Assembly (NCBI GenBank): GCA_002425185.1
Contig: DILT01000016.1
Coordinates: 241,128 to 305,127, forward strand
Reading direction: 5' to 3'
Length of the DNA: 64,000 nucleotides
Source of the DNA: Flammeovirgaceae bacterium UBA5585
GTDB taxonomy: Bacteria; Bacteroidota; Bacteroidia; Cytophagales; Cyclobacteriaceae
Below the pieces are notes generated by a model. That model had not been told where the DNA came from and did no database searches. It saw nothing but the letters and a program-made list of their open reading frames with translations. A program made the translations under genes and the position numbers. Positions 24,136 to 33,700 of the stretch are shown here, in pieces. Each line of letters opens with the position of its first letter. Positions within the stretch are counted from its first letter, which is position 1.

Positions 24136-25854
24136 TCAAATCTTAATGGTGACATTATAAACACCCCTTGCTTTTGACGCTGAATCTCCCTGCAACATAC
24201 CGGCATACTCAAGCTTAAACTTTTTCGCATTTAGTGCGAGCAAAGAAGCAAAATGATCACTCGCTACAATACCCCCGCGGGGTGAAAGCCGGTTCATCTC
24301 TTGTATTAGTGTAATGTTTTCACCTTCTATCATTTTAACATTCTTCTGCCCGTCATCTTCCAGGTAAACCGGCCCGGCATGCAGGCTGAGTTTTATCGGA
24401 TGATCGCCTTTGGGTTGCTGCCCCATAATCAGCTGAACAAAATCAATGGCACTGGTTTCCGCATCAAAAGAAATAAAAATTGAATCCGGTTTTTGCTCAA
24501 AAGCTTTATAGGGTATCAGTTCATCGGCCAGTTTTGCTTGCACAACCTTATTGACTCTTTCTCTTTCCAGTACGGGTAACTGCGATAAATCGGCCAGCAC
24601 CAGGTACAATACTGGTCGGGCAATTTTCTTTTCCAGTGTTGGGAATCCACTTGAAACAGGCGTAACAACTGTTACCGGGGCAACAAACTGATCGGGGTTA
24701 ACATTGATATACTTATCCGCAAAAGGCCACATCCGCACGGTGTCACGTGTTCCACCCTCCTTTCTTCGTAAATCTGTATCCGAAAGCACAGTTAACAAGG
24801 TAGGCTCCTGATGATAGGATGCGCTGCGCAGTACCGCAGCACCAAAAATAATACGGCTTTGAAAACTGAAGAGGTCATCAAATCCACCATACTGTTCTTC
24901 CGTAACATAGGTAACCGGAAATTTATTGATTAGCCGCTCAAACCGCTCAACCCATTGCTCACCGGCAAACCGAACGCTAATGTTTACAAAATCATCTTTG
25001 GCAAACGGAAGAAACAATTGCACTTCGCCACCGGCCTCTTGCATAGCCTCAGCAAACAGAATGTCGCCACCGCAGGCCAACGAACAATAACCAATGCTGG
25101 CATTGAGGGTTTTAATTGCGCCTTTGATGGCCTCTTTCACATTATTTTCAATGGTGGCAGGAAACCGGGGCACCGTGCGTTCAGGATGATCAATCATGTG
25201 GCCTACAAAAGCCACCACAGCAGGCGGACTGAATATTTTTTGTATCTCCTTAGGCACCGGTGCATAATGGTTCAGCAACCAAAGCTGATTGTAAACACTG
25301 GTAACTTTTCCCCAATCCGTTCCGGCCAGTTGCCGTGCTTTAATAAAAAACTCAACCGACTGTGTTCTGTTCTTGGTTAACAGGTGGGCCTCGCCCAATG
25401 TGGCCAACTCCCAAAAGTCGGTGGACGCTGGATTAAGTAATGCAATCACCTGAGAAGCGATCTCTCTCCCTTGCGCTGCCCGGCCCGCAATGGCCGACAT
25501 GGTAGCGGCATTGATGCCGGGATAATAATTTTTAGTAGCCTGAAAGTTTTTCAGATAGGTATCGCGGGAGAGAATAGCATACTTTGAATCCTGATGCTTT
25601 TTGAATAAATCTTTATAGATGCCGCCCATGATACCGGCCGTTTCCGGATCATCGGCATGTTGCCGGTAAACCGGTTCAAGATGCTCCAGCGCTGACTCCG
25701 GTGAGCCAGACTTGGAAAGACTTAATGCAAGCAATTGATTTACACGAATCTGGTTTACAGCTTGAGCGTCTTTCAATTTAGCGGTAAGCTGCCGTGCCTC
25801 CAGGTAGCGACCGGAGCTAACCAATTTTTCCAGCAGTTGTAACGACTCAGTCAC
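24136..25854 (-). CDS. TPR / SLOG-like / cyclase-fold protein (TRAFs-binding type)
   Basis: A 572-residue protein with no signal or membrane segment. Residues 1-200 are helical repeats like the MAP3K TRAFs-binding/TPR region (LEKLVSSGRYLEARQLTAKL). Residues about 215-330 look like a Rossmann/SLOG-type nucleotide-binding fold (VVAFVGHMID, then SLACGGDILFAEAMQEAGGE). Residues about 395-572 resemble a class III nucleotide cyclase fold (LYLVLADLSQLP, IFISFDA, IKLSLHAGPVYLEDDG, SPRGGIVASDHF), although the canonical asparagine/arginine pair is not obvious. It is the last gene of the STAND/TIR operon, 7 bases after the membrane gene. A role in making or sensing a nucleotide signal is inference. Confidence 0.6.
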   Translation of the reverse strand: MTESLQLLEKLVSSGRYLEARQLTAKLKDAQAVNQIRVNQLLALSLSKSGSPESALEHLEPVYRQHADDPETAGIMGGIYKDLFKKHQDSKYAILSRDTYLKNFQATKNYYPGINAATMSAIAGRAAQGREIASQVIALLNPASTDFWELATLGEAHLLTKNRTQSVEFFIKARQLAGTDWGKVTSVYNQLWLLNHYAPVPKEIQKIFSPPAVVAFVGHMIDHPERTVPRFPATIENNVKEAIKGAIKTLNASIGYCSLACGGDILFAEAMQEAGGEVQLFLPFAKDDFVNISVRFAGEQWVERFERLINKFPVTYVTEEQYGGFDDLFSFQSRIIFGAAVLRSASYHQEPTLLTVLSDTDLRRKEGGTRDTVRMWPFADKYINVNPDQFVAPVTVVTPVSSGFPTLEKKIARPVLYLVLADLSQLPVLERERVNKVVQAKLADELIPYKAFEQKPDSIFISFDAETSAIDFVQLIMGQQPKGDHPIKLSLHAGPVYLEDDGQKNVKMIEGENITLIQEMNRLSPRGGIVASDHFASLLALNAKKFKLEYAGMLQGDSASKARGVYNVTIKI

Positions 25855-25861
25855 GGGCGTT

Positions 25862-26668
25862 TCACTTTTTATCGGAACTTACATGACGCTCAATAAACTT
25901 GTCATACATTTCTTTAAACTCCTCATGCTTATACTTACCATCCACCGGCTTCTCCCTTCCTGATTCGGCCTGCTCAACAAGCTCGAAATACTTTTGCGGA
26001 AACTCATCGGAGTACATTTTCGGGATAAAATTAATTTTGGTCAGCCCCATGTAGGCCGTAAAGAGAACAAACAGTGATGCCAACACAATGGAGCGATCGC
26101 GCACGCGCGAAACAAACGTGAATGCCGATAACTTTTCACCCTCCACAAGCATTTCACGCCTCAGCCATCCAATGACTATAAACAGGAGCAGCAACAATAA
26201 TCCTGCGCCACCCAATGGTTCAGCCAGTACGGGCAGAAAGGGCACAAAAGTCATGGAAGCCACATAACACAGTATGCTGCCATGGAACAACACCAAAAGA
26301 ATTGCTAGTGTGCGACTTTTGGTTTTCAGATTTCGCCACGTTTGAAATAACTTTAGCGAATAGGCTGCCAACAGAATAAGACCAGCCAATCCAAACACAG
26401 CTTCCACCAGCGGAAAACGGATGTAAAATACACGCAGCGAAAGAATAATTGCTATAACGGTTAACCCGAACAACTCTGCCACGGTAACCACATCAGTGTT
26501 ACGCTTTGACCGTAACTCGCCTATTAACTGGATCAGAAATAACAGACCAAAAACGAACGCTGCACCGCCCAGAATTTTAATACCGTAATCATTCTGCGCC
26601 ATGGAGGCAAAGGCACCGAATATCAGTAGTACAAAAAGCAAGTAGTAATATGGATTATAACGACTCAT
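25862..26668 (-). CDS. Polytopic membrane protein of the STAND/TIR operon
   Basis: A 268-residue protein with about seven hydrophobic helices, for example YYLLFVLLIFGAFASMA, ILGGAAFVFGLLFLIQLIG and GGAGLLLLLLFIVIGWL. It ends in a charged soluble tail of about 50 residues (KYKHEEFKEMYDKFIERHV). I recognise no family. Its ATG overlaps the stop of the upstream STAND gene by 4 bases, a sign of coupled translation. It may be a membrane effector or anchor for the system; that is inference from position. Confidence 0.65.
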   Translation of the reverse strand: MSRYNPYYYLLFVLLIFGAFASMAQNDYGIKILGGAAFVFGLLFLIQLIGELRSKRNTDVVTVAELFGLTVIAIILSLRVFYIRFPLVEAVFGLAGLILLAAYSLKLFQTWRNLKTKSRTLAILLVLFHGSILCYVASMTFVPFLPVLAEPLGGAGLLLLLLFIVIGWLRREMLVEGEKLSAFTFVSRVRDRSIVLASLFVLFTAYMGLTKINFIPKMYSDEFPQKYFELVEQAESGREKPVDGKYKHEEFKEMYDKFIERHVSSDKK

Positions 26669-29600
26669 AAGGCACTCAGGAAATCAATGTAATACCAACC
26701 CCAATCCAAAAAGCGATCCATGGCTGCCCATTGCTGATTATTGTCAAGGGCATCCTGCTTCTTGCAAGCTTCAAAAAGAATCTGTGTGCGACATTCCAGG
26801 TCCTGGTTTTCGGTAAGTGTATTGGGTATGGACATGCGTGCCCGATAAAAATTCCCCTCATACGACACGCCAATAACCCGGGTAAAGATGGCATCAAACT
26901 TTCTGTTTTCAGGAATCTCCCGCAAAATTTCAACAGCTTTATTATCAATCGCGCTGCTGCCGATTCGCGACAATAATAAAATCAAATTGTAACGACTATC
27001 CATGGCGAAAGATAATGTAGTGTAATCTACCCGGGATGCATAAGAAAAAGCTGAATCAAGATAGATAAATGTTTCGGGGGCTTTGGTCTGCTGAAATATT
27101 TTTTCAGCCATAAACAAATACACATAAACTCTTTCTTCCTTATTCTGGAAATGCTCCGCTACTTTAACTGCATCTTCACGGTTGCCGGATAAAGCCAGGT
27201 TAATGGCCAGGTCTTTGAGCATGTTAAGAAAAAATATTTTTTCAATATACTCATATCGGTTAAACGAACGCTCGATAGAACCAAAGTCGATCTGCTTGTA
27301 GAATTCAAAAGCTTCTTGGTTGGCATTTCGCGAGAACTTGCGATTAGCGAGAATGAGAAGTATTAAATTTCTATCAAATTTTCTTCCGTAAGGGTGCTGA
27401 TCAACAAATGCGAGCACATCTTGTAACACCTCATCCGAAAGCTCAAAAGTATTATCGATTGTCAATGGAGGAGGAAACGGCCTGACGAGGAAGGCACGAG
27501 CAATCCAGGCGTGAATCAATTCGAGATCTTCAGCCGAAGTAAAATGCTGAGCGAGTCTATCGGTTCTTTTTAGCCAATTAAAGAAATAATCGGAATGGTA
27601 GGCAGCACTAAACCAGCCATCGCGATAATCTGGATAGACAAATTGCTCCTGGCGTGTTACATCAACGGTGCGGACACCATCACTAAAATACGGTAACGTA
27701 GATGAAACCTTACCCTGTAAATGTTGGGGATCAACTTTTTGATAATGAAACCAGGCTTCCTCTAACCATTGATCAAGCAATTTTTCATCAACCGGTAATT
27801 TTCGGTCATACCAATATTTGTGCCGATATAAAGCTTTTCGTTTGGCATTAAAGGCCAATTGAAACTCACGCTCATTGGGATCCTGAATGTCCCGAATTAC
27901 TTTTTCGTAATCCTCTGTAATTTGATCAAATACTTTTCGATCGAGAAAATATAAATTGGGATATAAATATCCCCGGTAAGAACGAAAAGCATTTTTTTCA
28001 ATATTGGCCTCAGCATAAAGCGGACTGATGTATCCTCCTCGCAAAATTACATTTCGGTAAACCGTCAAACGAGGATTGTCAGCCGTGTTTTTTTCAATCC
28101 AGGTAAGGAGTCTGTCGGCTTTTCCCCGGTGACCATACTGATAGAGATAGCCCAAAATATTTTGGTGATTATTAAACAGGCGACCTAATTCAAAATAATT
28201 TCGCTGGCCTTGTTCCAGCAACGTAGTAAAACATTTCTCGATGTTATCCATATCACCCAGTACCGCATATAAAGATGCTAAAGTGTGATAGCCACTATTA
28301 AAATCGCTGGGGGACCGACCGTTTGGTTCAAAACTTCCTTTGGGATAATATGTATCAAAGGAAACCTTCGCCTGGTGGTTGCTAAACGGTGAAATGGCGT
28401 CTATTAATTCAATTATTATTTCAGTTGAAGGATCACCCATGGCAAGCCAATACTGAATGGCAACATTAAGTTCAAATGGCGTAATTGGTTTATACATGGA
28501 TGGGTCCTTGTAAAACCTTAACGCTAAGTCACGGTTTGCCGCTAATGCATTATTTAGAATTTTAGATTTAAAATCATCCGAGCTATAATAGAGGTCACGT
28601 GACAGGATAATGATGAAGTTATTCCGATCAGAAAGTACTGCTTCCGGCTCAGCCGTTTGATTTAAATTCTTTGAATCTTCATCGATCAGTGTAAGCAGGT
28701 TCGTTTTCAATTCCCCTTCTAATCGCTTATCGAGATACACAAAGATACGATAGACATCAATGGCCAGCTTAAAACGCGTTTTTACATCCAGCGACTTCAG
28801 GTAAGGCAATAGTGAGCCCGGTTGGTAGCGTTCCTCGGTTAGTAAATGAAAGGATTTAGACTGAACACCAACCTCCTCGCTTTTCATCAGTTCATTGGCT
28901 TCAGCACGAACACGCTCAATTACCCGCTCATTCTTTTTCTGTTCGGCATCGTACCAGTAAAAACCGCTCAGTACCAGCATAATGATAACAGCCAATAGGG
29001 TAGCGATACGCTGGGGGCCATACTTCATAAAGGCACGCGTAACCATCACCTTTTGTGCGCTTCGCTTCAGAAAGGACTGAATATCACTCAATGTTTCTGC
29101 CGCTTCACGGGTGGCCTGTTGTTTATCATCCTGGATATCAGCGTACCGCCTCAACCAGGCTACGTTCGGTTTACAGGTGTTGTACCAGTTTTCAAAGTAG
29201 GTCAACGGCCCGATGGGCAGCAGAAATCCGCTGCTCTTTCCGCTTTGCTTCCAGCGATCAAGCTGTTTGCGGAAGTCCTGGTAAGTAGCATAAAACTCAA
29301 ATTCCTTTTCGGCCCAGCGGGTGAGTTTACTCCAGTTCCGGATCAGGCTTTCATGGGTGATATCCAGAACAGTTTCTGGCTTCAAATTATGACTGGACGG
29401 ATCATCGGTACTAAACGGTCTTATAAAAGAGTTTCCTTCCTGTCGGAAAATATTCAGCACTTCTCCCACGACATCGGGTGTAAATTCCGGTGTATTGATG
29501 ATCTCCGTGATCTCACTAATTGTCATCCGGTTACGGACTGCACGGCTGTTGTCGATTTTGGTAAGGCAGCAAAATGCGTTCACAATAATCCGTTTAGCAT

Positions 29601-30720
29601 CATGCTGGCTTAACGGTTTATCCGGATGATTTTGGTTATAAAACTCCCAGGCATTTTCGTACAATGTGCTGGCATGAATTTCAATGATTTTATTCAGTCC
29701 GGTTTCTCTGTAAAATTTTTTCTGACTTTCAGGTAAAGCCGCAAACCACGACTCATACCGTTCCTGCTCATCATCCGGCAACTCACCAGCCGGCATGCCC
29801 CCCACCATAGCGTAATGAATGAGGTCCATTTCTTCTTGACCGTTTGCTGCCGCACGCCACACCTGGCTCAGCGCATGCTGCAGTATGGGCAACTGATCAA
29901 CTCCTTCGGCAATATCATAGACCAGCCGCTCGATCAGCCGTTGCGATATGCGGTTTCCACTTAGGATGGCTGGTTCTTCAATTACCTGCTTCAGGTCTTT
30001 GCGCTTCAGGCGCGGAACAAAGAATTGGGAGAAGCCGATATACTCCGGCAAGCCGCGGAAGGCGGAACACTGCCCGATATAATCCGACCGCATGGTACAC
30101 ACAATGTACACCGGCAGGTTGCGCTTCATGGCAATGCGTGCTGTTTCCAGTATGAGGTTTACCACCACCTGCGAATCCTGAGAAGGAATTTCATTGTGGT
30201 AATTTTCCGGGTTGGTGAAAAACTCTTCGAACTGGTCAACAATCACCATCAGGTTGGCGGCTTTCCGTTTGCGGTCGCGTTTATCGGTATCGGAAAGATT
30301 TTTCCAATCCGTATCATCCTCGTCAGTGTAAAACTCCGAGTTGGTGTACAGGTCAATGAGCGAGGAGAATCCGCGGTTCAGTTCTGTTTCAACGGTTTGG
30401 GTGCTCTTGCCAAACTTATCGGCAAGAGCCACGGCCATATTTTTAACCGGGCTCCGTTCAGGCCTGAAATCGGCCACCACCCAGTTGGTATAACGCGCTT
30501 TGAAAAAACCTGCACGGGCATTGGGAATTAACCCGGCATAAATCAACGATGATTTACCTTCCCCCGAAGCACCGGTTACCATCAAAAATTTATTCTGTTC
30601 GAGCAGCGCGGTGATCTGGTCAACCTGGTAATCGCGCCCTTTGAAATAAAGGCTTTCCTCTTCGGTAAATGACCGAAGACCGGTATAGGGACAAATTTGG
30701 TTTAGCTCAGATGTTTTCAT
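26665..30720 (-). CDS. Membrane-anchored STAND NTPase (nSTAND1-like), copy B
   Basis: A 1351-residue protein. The N-terminal half is a STAND NTPase: entry motif CPYTGLRSFTEEESLYFKGR, Walker A GASGEGKSS at 50-58, Walker B LMVIVDQFEEFF, and a sensor-like VCTMRSDYIGQC, followed by a winged-helix-like region (VDQLPILQHALSQVW). A single hydrophobic helix at about 570-590 (ATLLAVIIMLVLSGFYWY) leads to about 760 helical-repeat residues. ATG 30720 is preferred to the upstream ATG at 30750; it overlaps the paralogue's end by 14 bases. STAND proteins are signal-operated switches; the ligand is unknown. Confidence 0.85.
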   Translation of the reverse strand: MKTSELNQICPYTGLRSFTEEESLYFKGRDYQVDQITALLEQNKFLMVTGASGEGKSSLIYAGLIPNARAGFFKARYTNWVVADFRPERSPVKNMAVALADKFGKSTQTVETELNRGFSSLIDLYTNSEFYTDEDDTDWKNLSDTDKRDRKRKAANLMVIVDQFEEFFTNPENYHNEIPSQDSQVVVNLILETARIAMKRNLPVYIVCTMRSDYIGQCSAFRGLPEYIGFSQFFVPRLKRKDLKQVIEEPAILSGNRISQRLIERLVYDIAEGVDQLPILQHALSQVWRAAANGQEEMDLIHYAMVGGMPAGELPDDEQERYESWFAALPESQKKFYRETGLNKIIEIHASTLYENAWEFYNQNHPDKPLSQHDAKRIIVNAFCCLTKIDNSRAVRNRMTISEITEIINTPEFTPDVVGEVLNIFRQEGNSFIRPFSTDDPSSHNLKPETVLDITHESLIRNWSKLTRWAEKEFEFYATYQDFRKQLDRWKQSGKSSGFLLPIGPLTYFENWYNTCKPNVAWLRRYADIQDDKQQATREAAETLSDIQSFLKRSAQKVMVTRAFMKYGPQRIATLLAVIIMLVLSGFYWYDAEQKKNERVIERVRAEANELMKSEEVGVQSKSFHLLTEERYQPGSLLPYLKSLDVKTRFKLAIDVYRIFVYLDKRLEGELKTNLLTLIDEDSKNLNQTAEPEAVLSDRNNFIIILSRDLYYSSDDFKSKILNNALAANRDLALRFYKDPSMYKPITPFELNVAIQYWLAMGDPSTEIIIELIDAISPFSNHQAKVSFDTYYPKGSFEPNGRSPSDFNSGYHTLASLYAVLGDMDNIEKCFTTLLEQGQRNYFELGRLFNNHQNILGYLYQYGHRGKADRLLTWIEKNTADNPRLTVYRNVILRGGYISPLYAEANIEKNAFRSYRGYLYPNLYFLDRKVFDQITEDYEKVIRDIQDPNEREFQLAFNAKRKALYRHKYWYDRKLPVDEKLLDQWLEEAWFHYQKVDPQHLQGKVSSTLPYFSDGVRTVDVTRQEQFVYPDYRDGWFSAAYHSDYFFNWLKRTDRLAQHFTSAEDLELIHAWIARAFLVRPFPPPLTIDNTFELSDEVLQDVLAFVDQHPYGRKFDRNLILLILANRKFSRNANQEAFEFYKQIDFGSIERSFNRYEYIEKIFFLNMLKDLAINLALSGNREDAVKVAEHFQNKEERVYVYLFMAEKIFQQTKAPETFIYLDSAFSYASRVDYTTLSFAMDSRYNLILLLSRIGSSAIDNKAVEILREIPENRKFDAIFTRVIGVSYEGNFYRARMSIPNTLTENQDLECRTQILFEACKKQDALDNNQQWAAMDRFLDWGWYYIDFLSAL

Positions 30721-33700
30721 CGATGTAACCGATCCATTCAGTTTGATCAAGTGGTGTAAAGTATTCGAATTTTCTCCAGGCTAAAGGATTTATATCCAAT
30801 CCCTTTCCGTAACCATACAACAGGAATCGCATAAATATCGCCTGGTCGGTATCGGATATCAACGGTGGAAAATTGGTTACGCCAGCAAATAACTTCCCAC
30901 GAAAGCCATACGCTATAGCCATGCGCTGCTGCGCAATGGATTTTGCATTTAAATTCTTTATTAATTGATTGGCGGCTGGAGCATATTTTTCCGGATCACG
31001 CAACGTCATGGAATACGCCATTACCTGCCGGTGTGGCTGTCCTGTGGTAATGGCACCAACACGTTTTAACTCTACTAAAGCAGAATCCAGTAAGCGTTGC
31101 ACTACTGCATCATTACCACGTTCAAGCTGAAGGGCAGCCGAAGCAAATGCATAAACAGATGACCGGTTAATCGGTTTTTTGAAGGCCATCATCAGGTTAT
31201 AAGCCTCAGTAAAGTGGCCATGCTTGGCAAAGGCCTTTACAGCATGCGAAATCAGGCGCAAAGACTGACCGTTAGCCTGAAATGGAAATTCTTTTGTACG
31301 GAGCAGGTTTAGAAAAGTTGAGGGCTTAAGGTTTCGGTAGTATCGCAGCATGGCGGTTGTATCGCCTGCCCGTGCGGCATCATGGCCGGCATACAAATGC
31401 AGCCAGTTCAGATCATTCGTTAAAGCATCCTTCCGGGTTATTAGTTTTTCTTCCAGTTTGGAAAAGACTTCTGTTCGTATAGGTTCAGCCACAAAATAAC
31501 GAGCCACCCACATTTTCTGGTTGTAATCTTTGAACCAAATATTGAGATAACCAAGTTCGTCAGTGGTGGGATAGAAAGCATCAAATAAATTCCGATCAAG
31601 TATAAAATTCATCCATGTATCGCAATAATAAAAGAACATAAACGAACGTGGTTCCAGGGGATGGAACGCATAGCGAATATCCGGGTAGACAAACAAAAAT
31701 TGCCTGGGCACAACAAGCTGATCAGCACCCGATATACCCAATACAGGAATCCGTTCATTTCTGAATTTCAAACTGACCTGGTTAAAATGATCAACCGCTT
31801 TTTGAAAGTACCCGGAAACAGACTCTTCGTCCGAACCCGCAGCCTCCTTGCTCATCGACTTCATAATCCCCTCATTTTTATAGGACAGGGCCAGTTGAAA
31901 ATTTCGCTCATCAGGATTTTTTATCGTGGTTTCAATCACGTTTCGATACTTATCAAAATAGCGACTGAGCATTTCCCTACCAGTAAACTGTAAGGACAGG
32001 TTAGAATTCACATCCATAAACCACATCAAATGCAGATTAGATGGTGCTCCAAAATAATATTGAAGTGTACTACCGATCATGCGGTTATAAAACTCTTCCG
32101 CTGATATGCCTTTACGCTGACAATACCCCTTAGCAAAGTCATCCAGCTCACTGCCGGTTTTTCCATACCGGAAGAATGTTGACGCAACGTGTGCCGCATT
32201 ATCTGCACCTGCCGCGTAGTCCTGCTGATAGTTTTGCTGGCTGTACCGTAGCAGGGTGTCCATGCATTGTAATGCTTTAGCACTGTTGCCCTGAGCAGCG
32301 TACAAATAGGCAACTAACTGATATAAACCATTATGCCTGAATCCATAATCCTGAGCACCACGAATAAGCAGCTTATCTTTATGGTAATTTGTTTTGAGCC
32401 AATCCGATGGGTTTGGATTCTCAAAAGGAGATATAAGGGTAAGCCATTCATTCAGCTGTTTTTCCGAAGCAGTATAATTAACAGCATTCTCCATCGCCAG
32501 GTTAATATTCTGCATGTCATGAAAATCAACAGGCTGCTTATCTAAAATGTAGGAAACCCATTTGGCTGATCGGTTAGCGTTTTGATTACGCCAGTTGTCA
32601 ATTTTTGGATCAGGATTATGTTGATAGGCCAACTCCAGCGTTACCCGAAACTCATTGATGCGCCTGAGTACCTTAGCTAGTTGCTCGGTGGTAAGTTTCG
32701 TGTAATCAAATTGCGCTAATAAACTATCGGTGATCTGCAGGCTTTCAAAAATTTCTCTTTTCGGTTCATCGCCTCCAAACAATACCAATACGGTTGCCAT
32801 ACCGGCCGTTACATGTTCTTTTTCAAACGGGTCCTGAATATAATTGGCAACTTCGTTAACCGTTGTTCTGCCGAGCCTGAGTTCTTCTGCCAGCAAATTA
32901 ATCCGGTCTCCATAGGTAACCTTCGGGTTTGCGGCTAACACCAACGTTTGTTCATGGATTGATTTGAGCACATAGTCATTCTGCCGCCTGAAGTAATCGC
33001 GGACTGCAAAAGAACTCAAGGTTAAGATTACCAGTACGCCCAGCACGGCTGCGATTCTTCTTGCACCATAGCGCATAACAGTGCGCGTAACCGCATGCTT
33101 ACGGGCACTGCGCTGCAAAAATTCCTGGGCATTGCCCAGCACCAGTCTTGCCTGCGATAGTTTCTTATTCTGGGCAATATCTTCCGGCAGGTAGCGGGCA
33201 ATCCAGTACACATTGGGTTTAACCTTGTTGTACCAGTTTTCGAAATAGGTAAGCTGGCCTATAGACAGCAGGAACCCGTTGGATTTTTTGCTTTCCACCC
33301 AGCGGCTGAGCTGCTGTTCAAAATCAAGCGATACTGTGTAATTATCAAACTCTTCTTTAGCCCACTGTTCGAGATACTCCCAATTACGGATTAAACTTTC
33401 GTGGGTGATATCGAGAACAGTTTCATCTTTCAACGTATGACTTTCAGTGTCATCCGTAATAAACGGACGAATAAACGTGTTACCCGGTTCGCGGAATATG
33501 TTCAACACAGCGCCAACTTCTTTTGCACTTATGTCGGGGCGGCCAAGGATGTTGGTAATCTCCTGTAACGTCATCCGGTTTCTCACCGCCCGGCTCTGGT
33601 CTATTTTGGTGAGGCAGGTAAATGAGGCTTTAATTATTTCCTTTGCATCTTCCTGCGTAATAGTTTTGCCGGTTTTAGTCTTATAATATTCAGCGGCCTG

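Noticed and set aside
29053..30531. Plus-strand open frames of 168-186 codons inside the STAND B gene
   Set aside because: They lie antisense to a well-supported NTPase domain and show no family motifs.
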